Shown here piece by piece: positions 8,509 through 16,748 of a DNA stretch of 46,265 bases. The notes beneath the pieces were generated by a model that saw only the letters and a list, made by a program, of their open reading frames with translations, was not told the origin of the DNA and searched no databases. The translations under genes and the position numbers were made by a program. Origin of the DNA: Flavobacteriaceae bacterium (lineage in GTDB: Bacteria > Bacteroidota > Bacteroidia > Flavobacteriales > Flavobacteriaceae); contig CP070778.1 of assembly GCA_020346245.1 (NCBI GenBank), forward strand, positions 2,318,519-2,364,783, read 5' to 3'. Each line of letters opens with the position of its first letter. Position 1 is the stretch's first letter.

Positions 8509-9021
8509 ATGGGTAAAAAGAAAAAAGGTAGCGGTTTTAAAATTCCAAAGGGATACTTTGAAGGTTTTACGGATGACTTGTTGGGCAAAATGTCAGAAGA
8601 AACATCCAGTATTCCCGATGAAGCTGGTTTTGAAGTCCCGGAAGGCTATTTTGACAATCTGAATAAAAAGATCCTGGAGAAGGTGACTGAAAAGGAATCA
8701 AAAGTTATCAGGCTCAAACCATATAGGAAATATTTTTATGTTGCAGCCTCAGTGGCTGCAATTTTGATACTTGTTCTTAGCATTCAACAGAAGGGTGATG
8801 TTAGTTTTACTTTTGATGATCTGGCCAGAACGGACATTGAAAATTACATTGAAGAAAACGAACTGGAATTAAGTAGTTATGAACTGGCGGAGGTGCTACT
8901 GACAGAAGAATTGGAAGTAAATGATATTCTTGGCAATGAACTGGATGATGAAAACATCATTGATTACCTCGAGGATAACATTGATGATATTGATGAATTA
9001 AATTTGGAGATCGATGAATAA
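8509..9021 (+). CDS. Single-pass membrane protein, candidate anti-sigma factor
   Basis: A 170-residue protein with no classical anti-sigma domain that I recognise. The N-terminal 70 residues are cytoplasmic by the positive-inside rule and contain two copies of one motif: GFKIPKGYF at 9-17 and GFEVPEGYF at 40-48, each followed by an amphipathic stretch (TDDLLGKM, NKKILEKV). A single transmembrane helix spans about 76-92 (YVAASVAAILILVLSIQ). The C-terminal periplasmic part is very acidic and holds another loose repeat, DIENYIEEN at 109-117 and NIIDYLEDN at 149-157. The gene lies 117 bases after the sigma factor and overlaps the next gene by 8 bases. Position and topology suggest it sequesters the sigma factor; the role is inferred. 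Confidence 0.75.
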   Translation: MGKKKKGSGFKIPKGYFEGFTDDLLGKMSEETSSIPDEAGFEVPEGYFDNLNKKILEKVTEKESKVIRLKPYRKYFYVAASVAAILILVLSIQQKGDVSFTFDDLARTDIENYIEENELELSSYELAEVLLTEELEVNDILGNELDDENIIDYLEDNIDDIDELNLEIDE

Positions 9022-9466
9022 ATTCGGCAAAATATGGGTGTTTGCAACGCTGTTTCTTAGTACTGCAATAGTGACCGGTCAGGGCAGGCCGGGAATGGAT
9101 AAAATTAAATCACTTAAGGTTGCATTTATAACAGAGCGCGTAGGTTTGACCAGTAATGAAGCTACAATGTTTTGGCCTGTTTACAACGAACATGAGGATG
9201 CATTGGCTCAAATCCGAAGAAAGGAACGTCTTGAAATCAGGAGTAAGATGGTAGATTTTGAGAACCTGAGCGATACCGAGGCTAATAAGCTATTAGATCA
9301 ACTAATTGAATTAGAGAAGGAGAAACAGGAGCTCAATGTTGAATTCTTATCCAATATTCGTGAGGTTATTTCACCTAAAAAGACTTTTCTGTTGATTAAG
9401 GCGGAAGAAGATTTTAAAAGACGCCTGTTGAAACAAATACAGCAAAGGAGACAGGGAGGTGGATAA
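9014..9466 (+). CDS. Secreted Spy/CpxP-like helical protein, possible ECF stress sensor
   Basis: A 150-residue exported protein. Residues 1-22 form a signal peptide ending near VTGQG. The mature part is almost entirely helical and charged, with the block LTSNEATMFWPVYNEHEDAL typical of Bacteroidetes proteins labelled 'sensor of ECF-type sigma factor', and a long coiled-coil-prone stretch (IELEKEKQELNVEFL). It ends KRRLLKQIQQRRQGGG. The Spy/CpxP-like build suggests a periplasmic chaperone or misfolding sensor. The start overlaps the previous gene by 8 bases, so the two are probably translationally coupled. A strong terminator 24 bases past the stop closes the sigma operon. Confidence 0.8.
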   Translation: MNKFGKIWVFATLFLSTAIVTGQGRPGMDKIKSLKVAFITERVGLTSNEATMFWPVYNEHEDALAQIRRKERLEIRSKMVDFENLSDTEANKLLDQLIELEKEKQELNVEFLSNIREVISPKKTFLLIKAEEDFKRRLLKQIQQRRQGGG

Positions 9467-9489
9467 CTAACAGGAAAATAAAGAATACT

Positions 9490-9517
9490 AAAGGAAACCT
9501 TTTGGTTTCCTTTTTTT
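9490..9517 (+). terminator. Rho-independent terminator of the ECF sigma operon
   Basis: A perfect 10-bp stem (AAAGGAAACC, TTTT loop, GGTTTCCTTT) at 9490-9513 runs into a T tract through 9517, just past the last gene of the sigma trio. Confidence 0.9.
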
Positions 9518-9646
9518 ATCCACAAAATCGAGCTTCGAACTCTTTTATTCTAATAATTCTTTCGCTTTTAGATAAAATTTAATCCCATGATTAAACCTTT
9601 ACTTCAATTGATAGTCTTAGCTATATAATCAATAAAAAAAGAAGTT

Positions 9647-9994
9647 ATGAAAAGTTTAAAACTAGTAGTAATCACAATTTTATTAGTTGGTGCAACTTCA
9701 GCGGTAAGCGCTCAGCGTACCGTTAAAGTTTATCCCAGACATGGTACCGTTGTTACAACATTATACCAACCACGACTTGTGGTTCACAAAGGAGTAAATT
9801 TTCATTTTTCCAATGGTGTCTGGTACAAAGCTAGAGGAAGAAAATACGTTGTATGTGCTGCTCCTGTTGGAATTAAGGTGAGAAAACTTCCCATGGGAAA
9901 TAAGGTAGTTGTATATAGCGGCAAGAAGTATTATACGTATCATGGTGTTTTTTATAAGAAAAAAGGACGCAACTATATCGTAGTGAATGTATAA
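9647..9994 (+). CDS. Small secreted DUF6515-like protein
   Basis: A 115-residue basic protein with a signal peptide ending at about AVSAQ (residue 22). The mature part holds two copies of an aromatic, glycine-containing motif: FHFSNGVWYKARGRKYVVC and YYTYHGVFYKKKGRNYIVV. Between them lies a short beta-rich linker with GIKVRKLP. This layout matches the DUF6515 family found in Bacteroidetes envelopes; function is unknown. The gene stands alone, with a terminator on each side, and has a single cysteine at the end of the first repeat. Confidence 0.75.
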   Translation: MKSLKLVVITILLVGATSAVSAQRTVKVYPRHGTVVTTLYQPRLVVHKGVNFHFSNGVWYKARGRKYVVCAAPVGIKVRKLPMGNKVVVYSGKKYYTYHGVFYKKKGRNYIVVNV

Positions 9995-10052
9995 GTTAGG
10001 TTGGATTTGATTTGGTAACCACGATTAGTGGTTAGGTTGTTGATGAATAAAT

Positions 10053-10078
10053 AGGGAGGTTTTTAAGCTTCCCTTTTT
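10053..10078 (+). terminator. Terminator between convergent genes
   Basis: A 7-bp stem (AGGGAGG at 10053-10059 with GCTTCCCT-side pairing at 10068-10074, one G-U pair) is followed by T residues to 10078. It ends the DUF6515 gene, and its T tract touches the stop codon of the convergent lipoprotein gene. On the minus strand the hairpin is followed by an AT-rich stretch, so it may act in both directions. Confidence 0.7.
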
Positions 10079-11105
10079 ATTTGAAAGAAAGTTTGGCAAT
10101 GCGATTTTTTCCTGCGGCATAGGCTATGGAATCATTCCGGAATCGTAGGGTATAGAAACTTTCGCTTGAAAGTGTCTTCCAATTCAACCCCATATCATTG
10201 GAATATGAGATCCCTGTAAATCCCACGGCCACAATTTCCTTGCCCTCAGAATTAGGAACAAATTGGATACAGCTCTTATAGCCTGGTTCCTGATTATTAG
10301 CAATCAGCTGCCAGCTCTTACCTCCATCATGACTGATTGCCTTATTGGCTATGTTTTTCTCCGGCTCTGTGTAATCTCCTCCTATAGCAATCCCCAGGGA
10401 ACTGTCATAAAAATTCATTGAATAAATTCCCTGAGTTGGTTTCTCCCTTAGGATCGGAGTTTTAAAAACCTCCCAGGATACCCCTTTATTATCGGTGTAA
10501 TATACACGTCCTTCAGTGGTTCCTACCCAGGCTTTATTTCCCTGAATTACAATATTTGTATTACTTGCAGCAAAAGCCCCTTCTCCTTCAGGCGCCCCGG
10601 GCAATTGATTGCAAGAGAGTTTATTCCAGCTATAACCCCCATCTCTGGTGATAATAATAGAAAGACAACCGGCCATACTATCACCTATGGCAATACCCTC
10701 TTTATCATTCCAAAAAGCCATGGAATCGTAAAAAACGCCCTCCCCTACTTCTGTGTAAACCAATTCCATGCTTCCCATATCCCCTGTTTTATATAACAGC
10801 GCTGGATTTGCAACAGAAAGCATAAAAAAATCGGTAGAGGTATGTGCTATTGCACGAAATTCAGGAAGAATAGTGTCATACTTCTGGATATTTGTCCTTA
10901 CGGTCTTTGTTTGCAGGTCAATTGAACCAAAAACACCTTTGTTGGCGGCAAAACCTAAACTGCCATCCATAAGTTCTAAAGCTCGTATACTCAGTGAATC
11001 CTCATAAAGCACTTCAATCTTAACTTCTGTAAAATTGGACCTTTTGTCAGCTTGGCTGCAGGAATGAACTATAACTAAAATGACAATTAAGAAAAGATAA
11101 CGCAT
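10077..11105 (-). CDS. BNR/YCF48-like beta-propeller lipoprotein
   Basis: A 342-residue predicted lipoprotein. The signal peptide ends in a lipobox, VHSC, with the lipidated cysteine at residue 16. The mature part has repeated sialidase-type Asp-box motifs (ITRDGGYSWNKL, YTDNKGVSWEVF, SHDGGKSWQLI, YSNDMGLNWKTL), giving a predicted beta-propeller like YCF48/HCF136. Proteins of this kind are often labelled 'oxidoreductase' in flavobacterial genomes, but I see no nucleotide- or cofactor-binding motif to support that. It is more likely a surface or periplasmic binding or assembly protein. It is divergent from the rRNA methyltransferase across 74 bases. Confidence 0.8.
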   Translation of the reverse strand: MRYLFLIVILVIVHSCSQADKRSNFTEVKIEVLYEDSLSIRALELMDGSLGFAANKGVFGSIDLQTKTVRTNIQKYDTILPEFRAIAHTSTDFFMLSVANPALLYKTGDMGSMELVYTEVGEGVFYDSMAFWNDKEGIAIGDSMAGCLSIIITRDGGYSWNKLSCNQLPGAPEGEGAFAASNTNIVIQGNKAWVGTTEGRVYYTDNKGVSWEVFKTPILREKPTQGIYSMNFYDSSLGIAIGGDYTEPEKNIANKAISHDGGKSWQLIANNQEPGYKSCIQFVPNSEGKEIVAVGFTGISYSNDMGLNWKTLSSESFYTLRFRNDSIAYAAGKNRIAKLSFK

Positions 11106-11179
11106 GCGTAAATGTAGGAATAAAACCCGGTTTTAGTCCGATAGAAAAAAGCAATACCTTTACCCCCTAATTATTACAG

Positions 11180-12391
11180 ATGCGGTTACATAGAAATTTG
11201 GTATTTGCAGTTGTAGATGCCCTCAGCCTTATATTCAATGAAGGCGAATATGCAGATAAGGTAGTAGAAAAAACTTTGAAGCAGGACAAACGATGGGGTT
11301 CAAGAGACAGAGGTTTTATTGCCGAAACCACTTATGATATAGTAAGATGGAAACGACTATATTCAGAAATTGCTGAAGTTAGTGCTCCCTACTCCAGACC
11401 CAACTTATTTCGCTTGTTTGCCGTTTGGGCTGTTCTCAGGGGTATCCAATTACCAGATTGGAAACAAATAGAACACACCCCAGCCAGGCGAATTAAAGGG
11501 CGGTTTGATGAACTTTCCAAAATTAGAAAATACAGGGAATCAATTCCAGACTGGATAGATGATTTGGGCGCAGATTCGCTGGGTGTAGAGTTATGGACAA
11601 AGGAAATTGCAGCATTAAACAAACAGGCTCAGGTAATTCTCAGAACGAATACACTTAAAACAACTAAAACCAAATTAAATACTATTCTTCTCGATGAAGG
11701 AATTGGTACAGATCCAATTGAGGGTTATCCTGATGCACTAATGTTAAAAGAACGAACTAATGTCTTTAAAACCAAGGCTTTCGCCGATGGCTTTTTTGAA
11801 GTTCAGGATGCCTCCTCTCAAAAGGTTGGAACCTTTACACAGGCGGAACCTGGGTTACGTGTAGTAGATGCATGCGCCGGAGCAGGTGGTAAAACATTGC
11901 ATTTGGCTGCACTTATGCAAAATAAAGGGCAGCTGATTGCGCTTGATATCTATGGAAATAAACTAAAGGAACTAAAGCGTAGAGCTAAAAGGGCCGGGGC
12001 ACATAATATTGAAACAAGGTTAATAAGCAGCAGTAAAGTCTACAAAAAATTATACGCCAGTGCAGATAGGGTGCTTATAGACGCCCCTTGCACAGGTCTG
12101 GGGGTACTAAGGCGAAATCCGGATGCCAAGTGGAAATTACAGCCAGAATTTCTAGTCAAGATTACCAAAGTTCAGCAGGAAATTTTGAAAACCTACAGTA
12201 AAATGGTCAAAGAAAATGGTAAACTTATCTATGTTACCTGTTCTATTTTGCCTCAGGAGAATAAAGAGCAAGTGAAACAATTTTTGGATTCTGATGAGGG
12301 AAAAGTATTCTCTCTGGAAAAAGAGGTGAACATATACGCTTCGGAAAGCGGGTTTGATGGATTTTATATGGCAAGAATGATTAGAAAGTAA
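11180..12391 (+). CDS. RsmB/NOP family rRNA (cytosine-C5) methyltransferase
   Basis: A 403-residue SAM-dependent RNA m5C methyltransferase acting in the cytoplasm, probably on 16S rRNA (C967-type by similarity to RsmB). The SAM-binding motif I is DACAGAGGKTLHLA. Motif IV is DAPCTGLGVLRRNPD with Cys304, and motif VI is YVTCSILPQENKEQ with the nucleophile Cys354. The N-terminal 150 residues resemble the NusB-like RNA-binding part of RsmB but are shorter and divergent, as in other Bacteroidetes members, so the exact target base is uncertain. It lies 99 bases before purL, which has its own promoter match. Confidence 0.9.
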   Translation: MRLHRNLVFAVVDALSLIFNEGEYADKVVEKTLKQDKRWGSRDRGFIAETTYDIVRWKRLYSEIAEVSAPYSRPNLFRLFAVWAVLRGIQLPDWKQIEHTPARRIKGRFDELSKIRKYRESIPDWIDDLGADSLGVELWTKEIAALNKQAQVILRTNTLKTTKTKLNTILLDEGIGTDPIEGYPDALMLKERTNVFKTKAFADGFFEVQDASSQKVGTFTQAEPGLRVVDACAGAGGKTLHLAALMQNKGQLIALDIYGNKLKELKRRAKRAGAHNIETRLISSSKVYKKLYASADRVLIDAPCTGLGVLRRNPDAKWKLQPEFLVKITKVQQEILKTYSKMVKENGKLIYVTCSILPQENKEQVKQFLDSDEGKVFSLEKEVNIYASESGFDGFYMARMIRK

Positions 12392-12450
12392 TGAACAATT
12401 CCATTTGAAAACTGTTTGCTATTCTCTTAAAAAAAACGGTTTTTATAATG

Positions 12451-12458
12451 TAAATTTG
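12451..12458 (+). promoter_or_regulatory. Predicted -7 promoter element for purL
   Basis: TAAATTTG matches TAnnTTTG exactly and ends 32 bases before the purL ATG at 12491. No clear -33 element is visible at 19-23 bases upstream. I saw no purine riboswitch in this gap. Confidence 0.4.
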
Positions 12459-12490
12459 TGCTTTGGTAATCCTAATATGTAAAACGTTCC

Positions 12491-15400
12491 ATGATTCACT
12501 TCTTTGGAGACCTCAGCACAAAAGTATTTGCAGTACAAACTAACCACACACTTTCCAAAAAAGACATTGAGAAACTTGATTGGTTATTTGGAAATCAACC
12601 CTATTTAAACGTGGCGTCTATAGACGCCTTTTTTGTTGGACCTCGAGCGGCTATGATTACGCCCTGGAGCACAAATGCAACCGAGATCACCCAAAATATG
12701 GGTATTACGGGAATTATCAGGATAGAAGAATTTAATGCGGTAGATGAAGACAATACAGATTTTGACCCTATGCTCGCGCAAAAATATAAGGGGTTAAATC
12801 AGGAGATTTATACTATTGATGTTGAACCACATCCCATCCTCGAAATTGATAATATTTCCATATATAATAAAGAAGAAGGGTTGGCGCTGAGCCAGGATGA
12901 GGTAGAATATCTCGAGGGCCTATCAAAAAAAATAGGAAGGCATCTAACAGATTCTGAGGTTTTTGGATTCAGTCAGGTAAACTCTGAGCATTGCAGGCAT
13001 AAAATTTTTAACGGAACGTTTGTGATTGATGGAAAAGAAATGCCTTCCTCACTTTTCAAGCTAATAAAAAAAACGGCTAAGGAAAATCCAAATGAAATTG
13101 TATCGGCATATAAAGATAATGTAGCTTTTGTTAAAGGACCTAAAATAATTCAATTCGCTCCGGTAACCTCTGATAAACCAGACTACTATCAGGAAAGTGA
13201 GTTTGAATCTGTTATTTCCCTAAAAGCCGAGACACACAACTTTCCAACCACCGTAGAGCCTTTTAACGGTGCAGCTACAGGTTCCGGTGGTGAGATTAGG
13301 GATCGATTGGCAGGAGGTAAAGGCTCATTGCCGGTCGCTGGAACTGCCGTATACATGACCTCTTATTCACGCCTTGAAAAAAACAGGCCATGGGAGAATG
13401 GAATGCAGGAAAGACCATGGTTGTACCAAACTCCGATGGATATTCTTATTAAAGCTTCCAATGGGGCTTCTGATGTTGGCAACAAATTTGGCCAACCCCT
13501 AATATCAGGATCTTTATTGACCTTTGAGCATGAAGAACATTCCAGAAAATTAGCATATGATAAGGTAATAATGCTTGCGGGGGGTATTGGTTATGGTAAA
13601 GCAGACCAGGCACTTAAAGGAACTCCTAAAAAAGGAGATAAAATAGTAATCCTCGGGGGTGACAATTACCGCATAGGAATGGGAGGCGCTGCCGTTTCAA
13701 GTGCCGATACGGGCGAATTTAGTTCGGCTATAGAGTTAAATGCGGTACAAAGATCTAACCCGGAAATGCAAAAACGAGCGGCCAATGCAATTCGCGGGCT
13801 CGTAGAAAGTAAAGAGAACCCCATAGTCTCTATTCATGATCATGGTGCAGGTGGCCATTTAAACTGTTTATCAGAATTGGTGGAAGAGACAGGAGGTAAA
13901 ATAGATCTGGACAAGCTCCCGATTGGTGACCCTACACTTTCTGCCAAGGAAATTATTGGGAATGAATCTCAGGAGCGCATGGGGCTGGTAATGGGTACTG
14001 ATAAAATGGACTTGTTACACAGAATTGCCGACAGGGAACGTTCACCTATTTATGATGTAGGCGATGTTACCGGAGATCATAGATTTACCTTTGAATCTGA
14101 AACAAAAGGCATTAAGCCGATGGATCTTGAACTTTCAGACATGTTCGGCAGCTCGCCGAAAACGATCATGGATGATATTAAGGTTGACCGGAAATATCAG
14201 GAAACAACCTATAAAACAGAATTTATTCAGGACTATCTGGAACAAGTGCTTCAACTTGAAGCTGTTGGTTGTAAGGATTGGTTGACAAACAAAGTAGACC
14301 GATGTGTTGGTGGCAAGGTTGCCAAACAACAGTGCGCCGGACCTCTGCAATTACCCCTTAATAATTGTGGTGTGATGGCATTGGATTTTAAGGGCAGAGA
14401 AGGCATTGCAACTTCAATTGGTCATTCCCCGATAAGTGGATTAATTGATCCGGTTGCAGGAAGCAGGAACAGTATTGCCGAAGCCCTTTCAAATATTGTC
14501 TGGGCACCCCTAAAAGATGGTTTAAAATCTGTTGCCCTCTCGGCTAATTGGATGTGGCCCTGCAGAAACGAAGGAGAAGATGCCAGGTTGTATGAAGCCG
14601 TAAAAGCCATATCGGACTTTGCAATTTCGCTGGGGATAAATGTTCCCACAGGCAAGGATTCATTATCCATGAAACAAAAATACGGGGATGAAGAAGTTAT
14701 TGCCCCGGGTACGGTAATAATTTCAGCTGCAGCAAATTGCTCGTATATTACTAAAGTGGTAGAACCTGTATTTCAAAATGGTGCTGGAAGTATCTATTAT
14801 ATCAATATTTCCCGAGATGCATATGAACTGGGCGGATCTTCTTTTGCTCAAATCCTTAATAGGATTGGTGAAAAAGCACCTACAATAAAGGATTCGGATT
14901 ATTTCATTAATGTATTTAATACATTTCAGGATTTAATCAAAGCCGGACAAATCGTAGCCGGCCATGATGTATCCTCAGGCGGGTTGATTACCACCCTTTT
15001 AGAAATGTGTTTTGCAGATGTAAATCTGGGTGCAACATTAAATCTGAGTGCGATTGGAGAAAAAGACACAGTTAAATTGTTATTTGCTGAAAATTCAGGT
15101 CTGGTTTTTCAATCCAAAGATGATTCAGTAGAAGTAAAATTGAAAAAGGCGGGAGTAGATTTCAAGAAAATTGGCGAAGTTGTACAAAAAGCGAATTTGA
15201 ACTTAAAAAATCAAGAAGTAGAACTAAGTCTGAATATAGACAGTTTACGGGATGTCTGGTATAAGACGTCATATCTCTTAGACAGGGTACAAACCTCTAA
15301 TAATCTTGCTAAGTCGAGATATGAAAATTACAAGAAACAACCTCTGTTTTTTAGCTTCCCTCAAAATTATCAAAATCATCATCCTGAAAGAGGTACAGAA

Positions 15401-16159
15401 AACAAACTACGTCCGAAAGCAGCTATTTTAAGAGAAAAAGGAAGCAATTCTGAACGTGAAATGGCCAATGCAATGTACCTTGCCGGATTTGATGTCAAGG
15501 ATGTGCACATGACAGATCTTATTGCCGGAAGGGAAACTCTGGAAGACATACAATTCATAGGAGCTGTAGGAGGCTTCTCAAACTCCGACGTATTAGGAAG
15601 TGCAAAGGGCTGGGCAGGTGCTTTTAAATACAATGAAAAGGCAAGGCAATCATTGCTAAACTTTTTTGAGAGGAAAGATACATTATCAGTTGGGATTTGT
15701 AACGGGTGTCAGCTCTTTATGGAATTAGAATTAGTGAATCCCGAGCATGAAGTTCACGGTAAAATGACCTTTAATGATTCACATAAGCATGAAAGCAGCT
15801 TCACTTCGGTGAAAATTGAACCTAATGATTCGGTCATGCTTTCATCACTTTCAGGAACTAAACTGGGCGTATGGATATCACATGGAGAAGGGAAGTTTAG
15901 TCTTCCATTAGCAGAAGCGGATTATAATATTGTGGCTAAATACGGTTATGTTGACTATCCCTCTAATCCCAATGGAAGCGATTATAATACAGCTATGATG
16001 TGCGATAAAACCGGAAGGCATTTAGTAACCATGCCACACATAGAACGTTCGATTTTTCCTTGGAACTGGGCCTATTACCCCAAGGATAGAAACGATCATA
16101 TATCACCTTGGTTAGAGGCGTTTATGAATGCCAGAAAATGGATTGAGAAACAAAACTAG
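12491..16159 (+). CDS. purL: Phosphoribosylformylglycinamidine synthase, large single-chain form
   Basis: FGAR amidotransferase, the fourth step of purine synthesis: FGAR + glutamine + ATP gives FGAM. At 1222 residues it is the fused form (synthetase plus glutaminase), as in Proteobacteria, rather than the split PurS/PurQ/PurL complex. The synthetase signature AETHNFPTTVEPFNGAATG begins near residue 246, SVNSEHCRHKIF-like FSQVNSEHCRHKIF lies near 159, and a second AIRS-like half contains SIHDHGAGG and GHDVSSGGLI. The C-terminal class I amidotransferase has GICNGCQLF with nucleophile Cys1070 and the His1183/Glu1185 pair in PHIERS. The GNAT gene follows after 5 bases and is likely cotranscribed. 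Confidence 0.97.
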   Translation: MIHFFGDLSTKVFAVQTNHTLSKKDIEKLDWLFGNQPYLNVASIDAFFVGPRAAMITPWSTNATEITQNMGITGIIRIEEFNAVDEDNTDFDPMLAQKYKGLNQEIYTIDVEPHPILEIDNISIYNKEEGLALSQDEVEYLEGLSKKIGRHLTDSEVFGFSQVNSEHCRHKIFNGTFVIDGKEMPSSLFKLIKKTAKENPNEIVSAYKDNVAFVKGPKIIQFAPVTSDKPDYYQESEFESVISLKAETHNFPTTVEPFNGAATGSGGEIRDRLAGGKGSLPVAGTAVYMTSYSRLEKNRPWENGMQERPWLYQTPMDILIKASNGASDVGNKFGQPLISGSLLTFEHEEHSRKLAYDKVIMLAGGIGYGKADQALKGTPKKGDKIVILGGDNYRIGMGGAAVSSADTGEFSSAIELNAVQRSNPEMQKRAANAIRGLVESKENPIVSIHDHGAGGHLNCLSELVEETGGKIDLDKLPIGDPTLSAKEIIGNESQERMGLVMGTDKMDLLHRIADRERSPIYDVGDVTGDHRFTFESETKGIKPMDLELSDMFGSSPKTIMDDIKVDRKYQETTYKTEFIQDYLEQVLQLEAVGCKDWLTNKVDRCVGGKVAKQQCAGPLQLPLNNCGVMALDFKGREGIATSIGHSPISGLIDPVAGSRNSIAEALSNIVWAPLKDGLKSVALSANWMWPCRNEGEDARLYEAVKAISDFAISLGINVPTGKDSLSMKQKYGDEEVIAPGTVIISAAANCSYITKVVEPVFQNGAGSIYYINISRDAYELGGSSFAQILNRIGEKAPTIKDSDYFINVFNTFQDLIKAGQIVAGHDVSSGGLITTLLEMCFADVNLGATLNLSAIGEKDTVKLLFAENSGLVFQSKDDSVEVKLKKAGVDFKKIGEVVQKANLNLKNQEVELSLNIDSLRDVWYKTSYLLDRVQTSNNLAKSRYENYKKQPLFFSFPQNYQNHHPERGTENKLRPKAAILREKGSNSEREMANAMYLAGFDVKDVHMTDLIAGRETLEDIQFIGAVGGFSNSDVLGSAKGWAGAFKYNEKARQSLLNFFERKDTLSVGICNGCQLFMELELVNPEHEVHGKMTFNDSHKHESSFTSVKIEPNDSVMLSSLSGTKLGVWISHGEGKFSLPLAEADYNIVAKYGYVDYPSNPNGSDYNTAMMCDKTGRHLVTMPHIERSIFPWNWAYYPKDRNDHISPWLEAFMNARKWIEKQN

Positions 16160-16164
16160 GGAGT

Positions 16165-16620
16165 ATGATTATTCGTCGGGCCAAACAAGCGGACTTATCT
16201 GCGATCGTAGAACTCTTAGCAAATGACGAATTAGGCAGGTTAAGGGAAAACTTTACAACACCTTTACCGGAGTTGTATTTAAATGCATTTGATAAGATTA
16301 ATTCGGACCAAAATCAGGAATTGGTGGTAATGGCGAGTGAATCTGGTTTCGTAATAGGCACTTTACAACTAAGTTTTATACAATATCTAACCTACCAGGG
16401 TGGAATAAGAGCTCAAATAGAAGCCGTAAGGGTTCATGAAAATTACAGGAATAAAGGAATTGGACAGGAACTTATAGAATGGGCCATAGAGCGCTCCAAA
16501 CAAAAAGGAGCACATGTAGTGCAACTTACAACAGATAAAAAAAGAAAGTCAGCTTTGAAATTTTATGAAAAACTAGGCTTTATTGCATCCCATGAGGGCA
16601 TGAAACTTCATTTGCACTAA
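16165..16620 (+). CDS. GNAT family N-acetyltransferase
   Basis: A 151-residue acetyltransferase of the GNAT superfamily. The N-terminus IIRRAKQADLSAIVELL is a typical first strand and helix. The acetyl-CoA binding motif A lies around residues 88-115 (AVRVHENYRNKGIGQELIEWAIERS, with R/Q-x-x-G-x-G/A as RNKGIG). Motif B near the end is ALKFYEKLGFIASHEGMKLHL, which resembles small-molecule or aminoalkylphosphonate-type acetyltransferases. The substrate is unknown. The start lies 5 bases after the purL stop, so it probably shares that transcript. Confidence 0.88.
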   Translation: MIIRRAKQADLSAIVELLANDELGRLRENFTTPLPELYLNAFDKINSDQNQELVVMASESGFVIGTLQLSFIQYLTYQGGIRAQIEAVRVHENYRNKGIGQELIEWAIERSKQKGAHVVQLTTDKKRKSALKFYEKLGFIASHEGMKLHLH

Positions 16621-16748
16621 ATTAAAAACTTACTGGTTAAGATTATTTTTATTGTCAGATTATAAAATATTAAGGTCTTTTTTTAGCAATACTCCTTTAT
16701 AATACCGCTACCTTTTCTTATTTTGCAATTACGAATCAGAAACTTAGT

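Noticed and set aside
10077..11105. Reading this protein as an oxidoreductase, as similar proteins are often labelled
   Set aside because: Only BNR/Asp-box repeats are visible; no cofactor-binding motif is present.
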